Both the position numbers and the translations under genes were made by a program. A stretch of 13,381 nt of DNA, taken from positions 1-13,381 of the forward strand of contig JAGLUQ010000012.1 of NCBI GenBank assembly GCA_023134675.1, in the 5' to 3' direction. Positions 1-5,890 of this stretch are shown here, piece by piece (within the stretch, counting starts at the first letter, position 1; each line of letters starts with the position of its first letter). The notes under the pieces were generated by a model. The model saw only the letters and a list, made by a program, of their open reading frames with translations, ran no database searches and had not been told where the DNA came from. This stretch comes from Candidatus Aenigmatarchaeota archaeon (GTDB lineage: Archaea; EX4484-52; GLR71).

Positions 1-107
1 TGTACGGCTTATATTGAACTCCTGACGCTTAATATACTCCTATAAGCAATGTCTAACCCATCATTTGTCCTTATCCCATATATATTGGTTATAAGGAGAA
101 GCTATAA

Positions 108-614
108 TCATCTTATTGCTTTCTGAAATTCATTCCTGATCTCATCAATCTTTTTTTCATTCAGCCGGAGAATTACAGACTTACACTTTACCAGAAATTC
201 CGGAGTCTTATCCACCATCTTATTGTATTGCTCATCAGGAATTGTCCTGTCAATATAATACTGCGAATCAATTCTTGCCTTCAATGAATCTTCAATGAAC
301 TCCAATTCTTCTTCAGTAAAATATTCTTTAAGGAACCTTTTTGCAAATCCTATCGTGCATGAATGAATTTCGCATTTAATCCCAACCTTTGCCAAAATTG
401 CGTAAAGCGAGAAATATAATGCATAATATGCTGTAGATATTATCCAGTCTTTTATTATATTGACCTGCATTGATTCAAGAGCTTCCTCAGCTTTCCTGAC
501 ATATGCCTCTGAAATGTCAGGATTTGGGCCTATAAGGCTTAATCCCCCTTTTTTACCAGCACACCATATTATCTTATCTATTTCGGACCACCGCCTGAAC
601 AAAATGCTCTGCAT
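108..614 (-). CDS. HEPN-domain toxin of an MNT/HEPN pair (UPF0332-like)
   Basis: 168 residues, largely helical. It has the layout of archaeal UPF0332-like HEPN proteins: a helix with paired aromatics (TAYYALYFSLYA, about 61-72), then KCEIH (80-84), then a helix bearing RIDSQYY (114-120). HEPN proteins paired with MNT nucleotidyltransferases are usually RNase toxins. Here the classical R-x4-6-H motif is not obvious, and the R-x-D-x-Q-Y-Y motif probably sits in its place. The start overlaps the end of the upstream MNT gene by 41 bases, so the two are translationally coupled, antitoxin first. The second HEPN of the window (6456-6929) is a clear relative, sharing KCE-x-H and RID-x-QYY. Family assignment is secure from motifs and context; RNase activity is inferred from the family. 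Confidence 0.8.
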   Translation of the reverse strand: MQSILFRRWSEIDKIIWCAGKKGGLSLIGPNPDISEAYVRKAEEALESMQVNIIKDWIISTAYYALYFSLYAILAKVGIKCEIHSCTIGFAKRFLKEYFTEEELEFIEDSLKARIDSQYYIDRTIPDEQYNKMVDKTPEFLVKCKSVILRLNEKKIDEIRNEFQKAIR

Positions 615-1164
615 TTAAGAATACGATATGATTCTTCAATATCTCCTTTAATAAGATATCTTCATTGATGTTTTTTTCAAATGTGCCTATTGGATAACAT
701 TTAACGCTTATTTCAATACCATACATCTTTGAGATTTTCTTGATTTTTTCTTTGTCATATGTTCCGGCTATAAATATATCTAAATCAGAGTCCTTGTCAT
801 AAGTGCCTTTCACATAGCTGCCGAAGATGAGTCCGATACCTTTTATGTCAGGGCTTATCTTTTCAATAATTTCTTTTATCAGGATGTTCTTCTCCATAAA
901 AGCAATCTCTTTGTATTGCTCTGTAAAGATAAGATATTTTTTACTTGACCAGTTAAACTTTAGCTTATATAATTTTATTTTCCCTCTCATTTTTGATTCA
1001 AGGATTCCTTTATTTTCAAGACCCTCAAGCATCAGCTGTGCAGTCCTAGGGCTTATATTGAGCAATTTCTCAACTTCCCTTATGTAATACTCCCTGTTGA
1101 ATCCGTCTGTAAACAAAGAGATTACCTGCAAAGTATTCTCAGTTATGTTTATTTTATCATACAT
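574..1164 (-). CDS. wHTH-MNT nucleotidyltransferase antitoxin
   Basis: 196 residues. Residues 1-70 form a winged-helix DNA-binding domain (YYIREVEKLLNISPRTAQ recognition region, then a basic wing MRGKIKLYKL). Residues 105-196 form a minimal nucleotidyltransferase with GSYVKG (115-120) and the metal-binding pair SDLD (D127, D129). In MNT/HEPN toxin-antitoxin systems the MNT protein neutralises the HEPN toxin, in studied cases by adding AMP to a toxin tyrosine. The fused HTH suggests it also represses its own operon. A TATA box (1187-1195) centred 27 bases upstream implies a leaderless mRNA, and a dyad lies between it and the start codon. The HEPN gene follows with a 41-base overlap. Very likely correct; the AMPylation role is inferred from relatives. 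Confidence 0.85.
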   Translation of the reverse strand: MYDKINITENTLQVISLFTDGFNREYYIREVEKLLNISPRTAQLMLEGLENKGILESKMRGKIKLYKLKFNWSSKKYLIFTEQYKEIAFMEKNILIKEIIEKISPDIKGIGLIFGSYVKGTYDKDSDLDIFIAGTYDKEKIKKISKMYGIEISVKCYPIGTFEKNINEDILLKEILKNHIVFLNAEHFVQAVVRNR

Positions 1165-1195
1165 ATGTATACTAAAGAATACGTCATTATATAAA
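1159..1195 (-). promoter_or_regulatory. TATA box plus start-codon operator of the first MNT gene
   Basis: The TATA-like element TTATATAAA (1187-1195, plus-strand reading) is 27 bases from the ATG. Between them, 1165-1184 forms a dyad (ACGTAT...ATACAT on the coding strand) ending exactly at the start codon. A 12-base perfect palindrome, ATACATATGTAT (1159-1170), includes the start codon. The same arrangement recurs at the MNT genes starting at 5885 and 7870, which supports a real autoregulatory site. Confidence 0.6.
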
Positions 1196-1245
1196 TGTTA
1201 TGCATGATAAATATATGTTGTTTCACTTCTTTTGATCTATAATTT

Positions 1246-1479
1246 TCAAGAATTTGTCTCTATCCTTCCTGTTATCTCAAGCTGTTCAAGACCAAGAAAT
1301 TTCGTTTTGATAGTTTCAGGCTTATTTTCCATAAGATATAGTTCTATTGCTTCCTTTGTCCTTTTGATCAGTTCGTCGCGGGTTTTTGCCTGTGTATGGC
1401 ATCCGGGAAGCCCGACAACTTCCGATATCAGATATCCGTCTTCTCCTTCCTCAATTATTATTGTAAATTTTTCAGCCAT
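1246..1479 (-). CDS. hicB: Solitary HicB-family antitoxin (short UPF0150 type)
   Basis: 77 residues with the HicB fold pattern: an N-terminal strand (KFTIIIEEGEDGYLISEV), GLPGCHTQAKTRDEL (22-36), and a helix ending in a conserved acidic-aromatic stretch (AIELYLMENKPE). HicB normally neutralises the HicA RNA interferase. No hicA lies on either side: 82 bases separate its stop from the MNT gene, and a plus-strand pilin gene lies upstream. It lacks a C-terminal DNA-binding domain, as does the second HicB (7395-7622), to which it aligns along its length. A TATA box at 1502-1510 is about 26 bases from the ATG (leaderless). It may be an orphan antitoxin left after toxin loss, or it may act in trans. 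Confidence 0.75.
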   Translation of the reverse strand: MAEKFTIIIEEGEDGYLISEVVGLPGCHTQAKTRDELIKRTKEAIELYLMENKPETIKTKFLGLEQLEITGRIETNS

Positions 1480-1484
1480 ATAAA

Positions 1485-1510
1485 TACTATAGTAGTTGTT
1501 TTTTATAAAC
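1485..1510 (-). promoter_or_regulatory. hicB promoter: TATA box and 10-base palindrome
   Basis: TTTATAAAC (1502-1510) is the TATA box of the solitary hicB. The perfect palindrome TACTATAGTA (1485-1494) lies between it and the ATG at 1479, where a repressor would block transcription. The operator role is inference from position and symmetry. Confidence 0.45.
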
Positions 1511-1580
1511 CATCTTGTCAGGAGGATTTACTGCAAAATTATATATAATCTGTTTCATAAAGGGAGATATAGTGTTTCCG

Positions 1581-1868
1581 ATGCAATCTTTCCGCAACCC
1601 CAAAAAAGGCAGCCTTCCGATAGAGACCGTGGTAATAATAGTACTTTTTGTTGCCGTCCTTGCAATCCTTATCATCATAATAGCAAACATAACCGGGAAA
1701 GGCACAGATGATATGGGCCAGAGCATTGATGCTTCGGGCGATGGTGCATTATGCCAGATCGAGTGCATTAAGTGTTGCAGTGGTGCTGTACCTGGTTCTG
1801 AAGATTGTAATGCTTTTGTCACTGGCGGCTGCTGCATTGACAATAAAGACACAGAATTCGGCTGCTGA
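1581..1868 (+). CDS. Cys-rich type IV pilin-like small protein (pilin 1)
   Basis: 95 residues from ATG 1581. The N-terminus is a class III (prepilin) signal: a basic leader NPKKG, cleavage expected after G10, then SLPIE with Glu at +5, then a 20-residue hydrophobic segment (about 17-35). After processing this would be a membrane-held or pilus-assembled subunit. The exposed part carries eight cysteines at 58, 62, 65, 66, 76, 84, 85 and the C-terminal residue 95 (pattern C-x3-C-x2-CC), suggesting disulfides or metal binding. The next pilin gene (3281-3574) has its first four cysteines at the same positions and the same C-I-D-N-K-x-T-x2-G-C end. A GTG at 1572 is an alternative start with a GGGAG site 5 bases before it. 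A TATA-like tract lies at about 1540-1550. Cargo and function unknown. Confidence 0.65.
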   Translation: MQSFRNPKKGSLPIETVVIIVLFVAVLAILIIIIANITGKGTDDMGQSIDASGDGALCQIECIKCCSGAVPGSEDCNAFVTGGCCIDNKDTEFGC

Positions 1869-1905
1869 CACCCAACCAATTATCTCATAACTTCTGCAAA
1901 AAAAC

Positions 1906-1931
1906 TCTTCTTTTTTTCAATTTTTCGCTCA
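1906..1931 (+). terminator. Oligo-T terminator after pilin 1
   Basis: Two T-runs (T7 at 1911-1917 and T5 at 1921-1925) on the coding strand about 40 bases after the stop codon, with no strong hairpin before them. This matches the archaeal oligo-T terminator type. Confidence 0.5.
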
Positions 1932-2069
1932 TTTCTAACAATTATCTCTAATTTTTGCCTGATAACACCAAATTATGCATTTTTTCAGGAAAAATATATT
2001 TTTAGTCGCCCTTGCAATCGAAAACTTGCAGATTTGAGAACTTATGACTAACATTATAAGATACAAAAC
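1932..2069. other. Non-coding spacer before the first surface-protein gene
   Basis: AT-rich intergenic DNA with no convincing open frame. A short inverted repeat (CCTGA near 1960 and TCAGG near 1987, with a palindromic core TTTTTCAGGAAAAA) is the only structure seen. It may extend the terminator region. No RNA gene recognised. Confidence 0.35.
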
Positions 2070-2135
2070 TTTATAAAGGTTTAGGACTATATATTATTAC
2101 TACTCGTATAGCACAACTATCAAACTAATGGGGGA
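2070..2135 (+). promoter_or_regulatory. TATA box and ribosome-binding site of surface gene 1
   Basis: TTTATAAA (2070-2077) is a clear TATA box and places transcription start near 2100. That gives a leader of about 40 bases carrying GGGGGA (2130-2135), 6 bases before ATG 2142. This gene therefore differs from the leaderless TA genes around it. Confidence 0.6.
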
Positions 2136-2141
2136 TTTTAT

Positions 2142-3284
2142 ATGTCTTTATCTGAAATTATGGGAGATTTAGGAAACACTGCCAGAGGATTATACAATGA
2201 AGCTAAACAAGAAATCAATTTACATCCAAAAGAATCTATAGCAAGTGGCTTAATTGCAGCAGGATTAGTTGGAGCTGTCTCTTTTGTGCAGACAAAAAAC
2301 CCAGACGACTTAGAATCCATATTCAGAGCAGTACCAAAAGCCTTTCAATTATATACTCCGGAAATGATCAATCATTCTATGAATGCATTTGATTCTGTCT
2401 CTAAAGGCCTTTCTGAGTCAGGCGTAAGCCAGGATCTAATAAAAGATGAAGGCATTTCAGGGTTAAAAGAATTTATTCATCTTGCATGCGCTGGTCTAAT
2501 CAAAGGTGCCGGATATTATGGTGGGGAAACTCCTTCTGTTACAAGAAAGGAAATAAATGTTCCAGAAAATACTGCTGAAGAGGAAAAAGTAGAACAAAAC
2601 GCTGAAGAGGAAAAAAAGGGTCACGGCCTGCTTTATGTCGGCATAGGTACATTTGGTACTATAGGTATTGCGATTCTTGGATATTTATATACGCAAACTA
2701 CTGGTGAAAGTACCGGAACACCTCCACAATCAACAGGTACAAATCCTGTCTTTGATCCAATAATACCGGTTGAAACAGATACACCGGACCACACACCGGA
2801 AGCTACAGCAACTGCTGAGCCGACACAGGAACCGACTGCTGAACCTACAGCCACACAGGAGACTCATTGGTATGATGATAAGCCTTATTTTAATTATGGA
2901 GTTATAGAGGCAAATGAAAATTTATTTGGTGAAGATATAGAAGGCGTCATTAATGAAGAAGCTCGTAAGCTTGGTCGTTATAGTGTCTTTAATGAAAACG
3001 AACAAGTCATATTCAAACACGTAGAATACCCCAACTTCGACATTTACGGCGAGCTTCAGCCTGGGCAGGCCCGTGAGCTTGAGGAGCAGTATGGCAGCAT
3101 GGTATCGCTTACGATGGAGCAGATTGACACAGACGGAGGCGGCATGGACAAGGTTGCTGTAAGGTATGAAGGAAGTAAAGGTACTTGGACTGATACATTT
3201 CACTTTGATAAAAGAGCAGATGCAGGCGCTTATATAACAGCATATATAAGTCCTGAAATATATCCATCGTTGATAATTGATTAA
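2142..3284 (+). CDS. Two-TM surface protein with Thr/Pro/Glu linker (paralog 1)
   Basis: 380 residues, family not recognised. Visible parts: a helical N-terminus; hydrophobic segment 1 (about 33-50, GLIAAGLVGAVSF); a mostly helical region ending in a Glu/Lys-rich stretch (about 137-159); hydrophobic segment 2 (162-183, LLYVGIGTFGTIGIAILGYL); a low-complexity linker (186-241, TAEPTQEPTAEPTATQE type) typical of cell-wall or stalk regions; and a C-terminal domain (247-380) with EANENLF, NFDIYGELQPGQA and IDTDGGGMDK, which resembles a Ca-binding loop. The C-domain is probably outside the cell. The C-terminal 84 codons are nearly identical in DNA to those of paralog 2 (3691-4701), while the N-terminal halves are diverged. 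Its stop overlaps the convergent pilin gene by 4 bases. Start supported by GGGGGA. Confidence 0.7.
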   Translation: MSLSEIMGDLGNTARGLYNEAKQEINLHPKESIASGLIAAGLVGAVSFVQTKNPDDLESIFRAVPKAFQLYTPEMINHSMNAFDSVSKGLSESGVSQDLIKDEGISGLKEFIHLACAGLIKGAGYYGGETPSVTRKEINVPENTAEEEKVEQNAEEEKKGHGLLYVGIGTFGTIGIAILGYLYTQTTGESTGTPPQSTGTNPVFDPIIPVETDTPDHTPEATATAEPTQEPTAEPTATQETHWYDDKPYFNYGVIEANENLFGEDIEGVINEEARKLGRYSVFNENEQVIFKHVEYPNFDIYGELQPGQARELEEQYGSMVSLTMEQIDTDGGGMDKVAVRYEGSKGTWTDTFHFDKRADAGAYITAYISPEIYPSLIID

Positions 3285-3610
3285 CAACCTGTAGCTGTCG
3301 GTTTATTATCTATACAATTACATAATTTATACTTCTGTAAAAATGGATTTGAACAATCAGATTCATCTGGGTCATGACAACACTCCCAACACAAAATCTC
3401 GCAGTTTGTCACGCCCCCACTCACATTAATCTTATCATCAGCAAGATCAGTGAAATTGCTCGCGCCGCGAGAGACCAGGATCAAGACAACAAGAACAAGA
3501 ACAAGCAATATAACTAAAATCACAATAGTATTTACCGCCAGCGCCATGCCTTTTCTCTTCTTAGAAAGAAACATGACTATAACTTATCAATACAGGTTTA
3601 TATCTGTTTT
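3032..3610. repeat. Long direct repeat, copy 1 (end of surface gene + pilin + promoter)
   Basis: Runs from the NFD-x-YGELQPGQA codons of surface gene 1, through the overlapping stops, the entire minus-strand pilin gene and its TATA box. It matches 4450-5092 base for base over long stretches. Copy 2 is longer because it contains a 68-base insertion. The sharp start inside the coding sequence suggests recent duplication or gene conversion limited to the C-terminal domain and pilin. Confidence 0.8.
3281..3574 (-). CDS. Cys-rich type IV pilin-like small protein (pilin A, intact)
   Basis: 97 residues. The basic leader KKRKG (5-9) is followed by MALAVNT and a long aliphatic segment (about 14-34), a prepilin-like class III signal; cleavage after G9 is expected, but +5 is Val rather than Glu. 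The ectodomain has eight cysteines (58, 62, 65, 66, 74, 85, 87, 97), ending in Cys, in the same pattern as pilin 1: C-x3-C-x2-CC, ending in C-I-D-N-K-x-T-x2-G-C. A TATA box (3595-3605 on the plus-strand reading) lies about 26 bases upstream, so the mRNA is probably leaderless. It is convergent with surface gene 1 (4-base overlap) and divergent from surface gene 2. This is the only undamaged copy of a gene whose fragments are scattered to 9634. Role unknown; perhaps a pilus or surface partner of the neighbouring proteins. Confidence 0.7.
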   Translation of the reverse strand: MFLSKKRKGMALAVNTIVILVILLVLVLVVLILVSRGASNFTDLADDKINVSGGVTNCEILCWECCHDPDESDCSNPFLQKYKLCNCIDNKPTATGC

Positions 3611-3683
3611 CGGGCTTATAGAAAGCTTTATAAACCTTATAAACTAATAATAACTACTTATAAGTTATATATAATTACTAGGT
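3595..3683. promoter_or_regulatory. Divergent promoters of pilin A and surface gene 2
   Basis: On the minus strand, AGATATAAACC (3595-3605) is the TATA box of pilin A, at leaderless distance. On the plus strand, CTTTATAAAC (3626-3635) and CCTTATAAAC (3635-3644) are candidate TATA boxes of the surface gene at 3691. AGGT (3680-3683) is a weak ribosome-binding site 7 bases before the ATG. The pilin TATA box and start region are preserved in most of the decayed copies downstream. Confidence 0.5.
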
Positions 3684-3690
3684 ATTTCAG

Positions 3691-4701
3691 ATGAATGCAA
3701 ATGATATGGTTTCGGTATTGAAAGGCACGGCAGATGTTGCAGTCAATAAAGTAAAAAGCGTTATTGATAATGATCCCCGGAAAGCTGCAACTTATGGTCT
3801 TTTAGGTGCAGGTGCTGTCACTGTAGCACATTCTCTTATTACGGGCGATGCTGAGCAGATATCCGACGCATTCAGCAGCGCTGGAAATGCAATATCTCGT
3901 ACCGTTTCGCTCTATACTCCTGAAATTATTGAAAAAACAGTATTTGCTACTGATTTCTTAGGTAATACTGTTTCAGATGTTGATTATCAGGAAATCGTTA
4001 AAGACTCTGGTGTTTTAGCAGGCAGCGGCATTGTGCTTAAATCCGTGTATGATGAAGTAAAAGATAATTATAGCGTGCTTGAACCTTCTCAGAAGAGAAA
4101 GCTAAAACAGGGTATTTCACTGTTACTTGTTGCCGGAGCCATATCTGCGTCAGGATGCCTTGGTGGAAGTACATCAACAGGCGTAGATCCTGTCAACGAC
4201 CCGGTAATCCCTGCTGAAAAAGATACACCTGACCACACAGAAAAACCGACTGCTGAACCTACAGCAATAGAATCACAGCATCTGTATGACCTCAATCCTG
4301 GTTATGTAAAAATTGTGCTTGAAGCAAATGAGAATCTATTTGATATTAAAATAGAGGGATCTATGGTTGATGGTGATAAAGCCGGTTGGGAAACAATACG
4401 TGACGATGATAAAAATATAATATTTAATCGAGAGACATACAATCCTCGCAACTTCGACCTTTACGGCGAGCTTCAGCCAGGGCAGGCCCGCGCTCTTGAA
4501 GAACAGCATGGCAGCATGGTATCGCTCACGATGGAGCAGATTGACACAGACGGAGGCGGCATGGACAAGGTCGCTGTGCAGTATGTGGGCAGTAAAGGTA
4601 CATGGACTGATACATTTCACTTTGATAAAAGAGCAGACATAGAAGATTATATAATAGCACATATAAGTCCTGAAATATATCCTTCGCTAATAATTGATTA
4701 A
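3691..4701 (+). CDS. Two-TM surface protein (paralog 2) with internal lipobox-like Cys
   Basis: 336 residues, paralog of 2142-3284 in the same order: helical N-terminus; hydrophobic segment 1 (about 33-50); a shared LYTPE-I motif (74-80); hydrophobic segment 2 (141-156); a short linker (157-197, EKPTAEPTAIE); and the C-terminal domain (about 205-336) with EANENLF, LYGELQPGQA and IDTDGGGMDK. The N-terminal halves are only distantly alike; the last 84 codons are almost the same DNA. Segment 2 ends in AISASGCLGGS, which looks like a lipobox, but a lipobox 150 residues in would need unusual processing, so this may be chance. Convergent with the broken pilin copy at 4698 (4-base overlap). Function not recognised; an extracellular C-domain is inferred. 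Confidence 0.7.
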   Translation: MNANDMVSVLKGTADVAVNKVKSVIDNDPRKAATYGLLGAGAVTVAHSLITGDAEQISDAFSSAGNAISRTVSLYTPEIIEKTVFATDFLGNTVSDVDYQEIVKDSGVLAGSGIVLKSVYDEVKDNYSVLEPSQKRKLKQGISLLLVAGAISASGCLGGSTSTGVDPVNDPVIPAEKDTPDHTEKPTAEPTAIESQHLYDLNPGYVKIVLEANENLFDIKIEGSMVDGDKAGWETIRDDDKNIIFNRETYNPRNFDLYGELQPGQARALEEQHGSMVSLTMEQIDTDGGGMDKVAVQYVGSKGTWTDTFHFDKRADIEDYIIAHISPEIYPSLIID

Positions 4702-5055
4702 CAACCTATAGCTGTTGGTTTAGCATCTATACAATCACATAATTTATACTTCAGTTTAAAGGGATTCGCACAATCAGGTTCATCTGGGTCACGACAACAC
4801 TCCCAACACAATATCTCGCAGTTTGTCACGCCCCCACCCGTATCAATCTTATCCTCCGCAAGATCAGTGAAATTGCTCCCGCCACGAGAGACCAGGATCA
4901 AGACAACAAGAACAAGAACAAGCAATATAACCAAAATCTTAAAATCATGTAAACTCAATCAGATGATTTTTAGATGACAAAAATTCAGAAAGAATTTTTA
5001 GGCATCACAATAGTATTAATCGCCAGCCCCCTACCTTTTCTCAGAAAAGAAACAT
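4698..5055 (-). pseudogene. Pilin copy B, interrupted by a 68-base insertion
   Basis: Same gene as pilin A. The Cys-rich ectodomain and membrane segment are intact (all eight cysteines, ending CIDAKPTAIGC), but the signal-peptide part is broken. From the ATG at 5055 the frame reads four codons and then TGA, because of a small deletion in the KKRKG region, and the 68-base insertion separates the first 15 or so codons from the membrane segment. A frame still runs from a TTG at 4958 within the insertion (MSLHDFKILVILL...), giving 86 residues with a membrane segment but no basic prepilin leader. It is most likely a pseudogene; the conserved tail could alternatively serve as a donor for recombination with pilin A. 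Confidence 0.7.
4939..5006. repeat. 68-base insertion element, copy 1 (in pilin copy B)
   Basis: Absent from pilin A, present at the identical site in copies B, C and D, flanked by an ATC repeat. It contains a perfect 8-base hairpin: AAAAATTC (4979-4986), loop AGAAA, GAATTTTT (4992-4999). It has no terminal inverted repeats and no coding capacity, so it is not an obvious miniature transposon of a known kind. Confidence 0.65.
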
Positions 5056-5090
5056 GACTATAACTTATCAATGCATGTTTATATCTGTTT

Positions 5091-5114
5091 TTAGGCTAAA
5101 AAGATTTTTAAGCA
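5091..5114 (-). terminator. Hairpin/T-rich end of the relBE operon
   Basis: GCTAAAAAGATTTTTAAGC (about 5094-5112) is a near-palindrome immediately after the toxin stop codon. On the minus strand it gives T-runs suited to archaeal termination. Its right side (GATTTTTAAGCATCAATAA) resembles the end of the 68-base insertion (GAATTTTTAGGCATCACAATAG), so it may be a remnant of that element. Confidence 0.4.
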
Positions 5115-5372
5115 TCAATAAACTTTGTCTCTTTTATCTATCTTTACAATACCGACCATATTATTGTCATAATCAACATCATATAATACTCTATAATCTC
5201 CTATTCGAACCCTGAATAGTTTTTCATCATAACCTTTTACGCTTTTAGAATCATGTTCAATAGGTATTTCTTTAAGTTTATCAATCTTATCAAGAATCCT
5301 TAAGATAAGCTTTTTGTCAAGATTTTTTAAGAATTTTACAGCCTGTCTTGAATATTTGATATCAAACATCAT
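5115..5372 (-). CDS. RelE/ParE-family toxin
   Basis: 85 residues, the usual length for RelE-like toxins. It has the family pattern: an N-terminal strand (MFDIKYSRQAVKFLKNLDKK), a helix pair, then LFRVRIGDYRVLYDVD (52-67) and a final strand with KIDKRDKVY (77-85). Archaeal RelE proteins of this form cleave mRNA on the ribosome. R54, R56, R61 and the C-terminal Arg/Tyr are the expected catalytic-surface residues. Its ATG overlaps the antitoxin stop (ATGA), showing translational coupling. Toxin identity is strong from sequence; activity is inferred from the family. Confidence 0.85.
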   Translation of the reverse strand: MMFDIKYSRQAVKFLKNLDKKLILRILDKIDKLKEIPIEHDSKSVKGYDEKLFRVRIGDYRVLYDVDYDNNMVGIVKIDKRDKVY

Positions 5373-5572
5373 AACCCCAATTCAGTTCTTATGTCTTTAC
5401 TGGAAACAAGCTTTCCTGTTTTTTTATCTTTCCTGTATTCTTTCATAGCAATATGATCCTTTTCAGTCAGGACACTGTCTATATCAATCATATGGCCTTT
5501 AATAAAATCAAGATCCTCTCTAATTGCTTTTAATTCTTCTCTTATCTCTTTTGAATTTACTGCTTCAGACAT
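5369..5572 (-). CDS. RelB-like antitoxin
   Basis: 67 residues, charged and helical, in the antitoxin position directly before the RelE-like toxin with a 4-base overlap. The middle and C-terminal part (HMIDIDSVLTEKDHIAMKEY and GKLVSSKDI) aligns with the truncated antitoxin at 7661-7768 (HMVDADTILSEEEKVLIDES, GKLVSISEF), which identifies a second, damaged member of this antitoxin type in the window. A TATA-like TTTAATTATTTAA tract at 5589-5601 is about 26 bases upstream of the ATG, so the mRNA is probably leaderless. Antitoxin call rests on context and partner; its exact family is uncertain. Confidence 0.75.
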   Translation of the reverse strand: MSEAVNSKEIREELKAIREDLDFIKGHMIDIDSVLTEKDHIAMKEYRKDKKTGKLVSSKDIRTELGL

Positions 5573-5606
5573 AAAAATAATATAGTTGTTTAATTATTTA
5601 AGCTTA

Positions 5607-5839
5607 ACATCCCCCGCAATCCCAATCTTATCCTCACCGATATCAGTAAAATTACTCCCGCCGCGAGAGACTATAATCAAGACAACAAGAACAAGAAATA
5701 TAATTAAAATCATGTAAACTCAATCAGATGATTTTTAGATGACAAAAATTCAGAAAGAATTTTTAGGCATCACAATAGTATTTATCGCCAGCGCCATGCC
5801 TTTTCTCTTCTTAGAAAGAAACATGTTTATATCTGTTCT
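5607..5839 (-). pseudogene. Pilin fragment C (tail lost, carries the 68-base insertion)
   Basis: Fills the space between the relBE promoter and the next MNT gene. Homologous to pilin A from its ectodomain stalk (FTDLADDKI codons) through the GC-rich CCGCCGCGAGAGAC block, membrane segment, leader and ATG to the TATA box. The whole Cys-rich tail is missing, cut at the upstream edge of relBE. It contains the 68-base insertion (5704-5771). About 20 bases between the old start codon and the TATA box are also deleted. Confidence 0.75.
5704..5771. repeat. 68-base insertion element, copy 2 (in fragment C)
   Basis: Same element and insertion site as 4939-5006, including the 8-base hairpin AAAAATTC/GAATTTTT. 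The host sequence just before it has lost about 8 bases (the CCAAAATC present in copies B and D), consistent with slippage at the AAAATC direct repeat. Confidence 0.65.
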
Positions 5840-5853
5840 CAAGCATAACAAGA

Positions 5854-5890
5854 TTTATATATCTATGTATCTAAAAAGATACATATGTAT
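5854..5890 (+). promoter_or_regulatory. TATA box and operator of the second MNT gene
   Basis: TTTATATAT (5854-5862) is centred 27 bases before ATG 5885. Between them is a perfect inverted repeat, ATGTATCT (5865-5872), AAAA, AGATACAT (5877-5884), ending at the start codon. The palindrome ATACATATGTAT (5879-5890) includes the start codon, as at the first MNT gene. Confidence 0.65.

Larger units (their letters stand above)
4450..5092. repeat. Long direct repeat, copy 2 (end of surface gene + broken pilin)
   Basis: Second copy of 3032-3610: the conserved end of surface gene 2, the overlapping stops, a pilin gene and its TATA box (ATGTTTATATCTG near 5075-5087). It differs chiefly by a 68-base insertion (4939-5006) in the pilin gene and small changes near the pilin start. 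Confidence 0.8.

Noticed and set aside
1..107. Short minus-strand frame encoding TNIYGIRTNDGLDIAYRS before the window edge
   Set aside because: About 30 codons between two stops, no start or recognisable family; too short to call a gene or relic. The rest of this stretch shows nothing else.
1487..1879. Minus-strand open frame of 130 codons across pilin 1
   Set aside because: Antisense to a gene with a clear prepilin leader and a cysteine pattern shared with its paralogs; the antisense protein has no recognisable features.
2889..2940. EANENLF region of the surface proteins as a LysM domain
   Set aside because: Only a loose resemblance to LysM openings; the rest of the LysM pattern is missing.
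4939..5006. 68-base element as a C/D-box guide RNA gene
   Set aside because: GATGA-like and CTGA-like strings occur, but not in the required C/D and C'/D' order and spacing on either strand.
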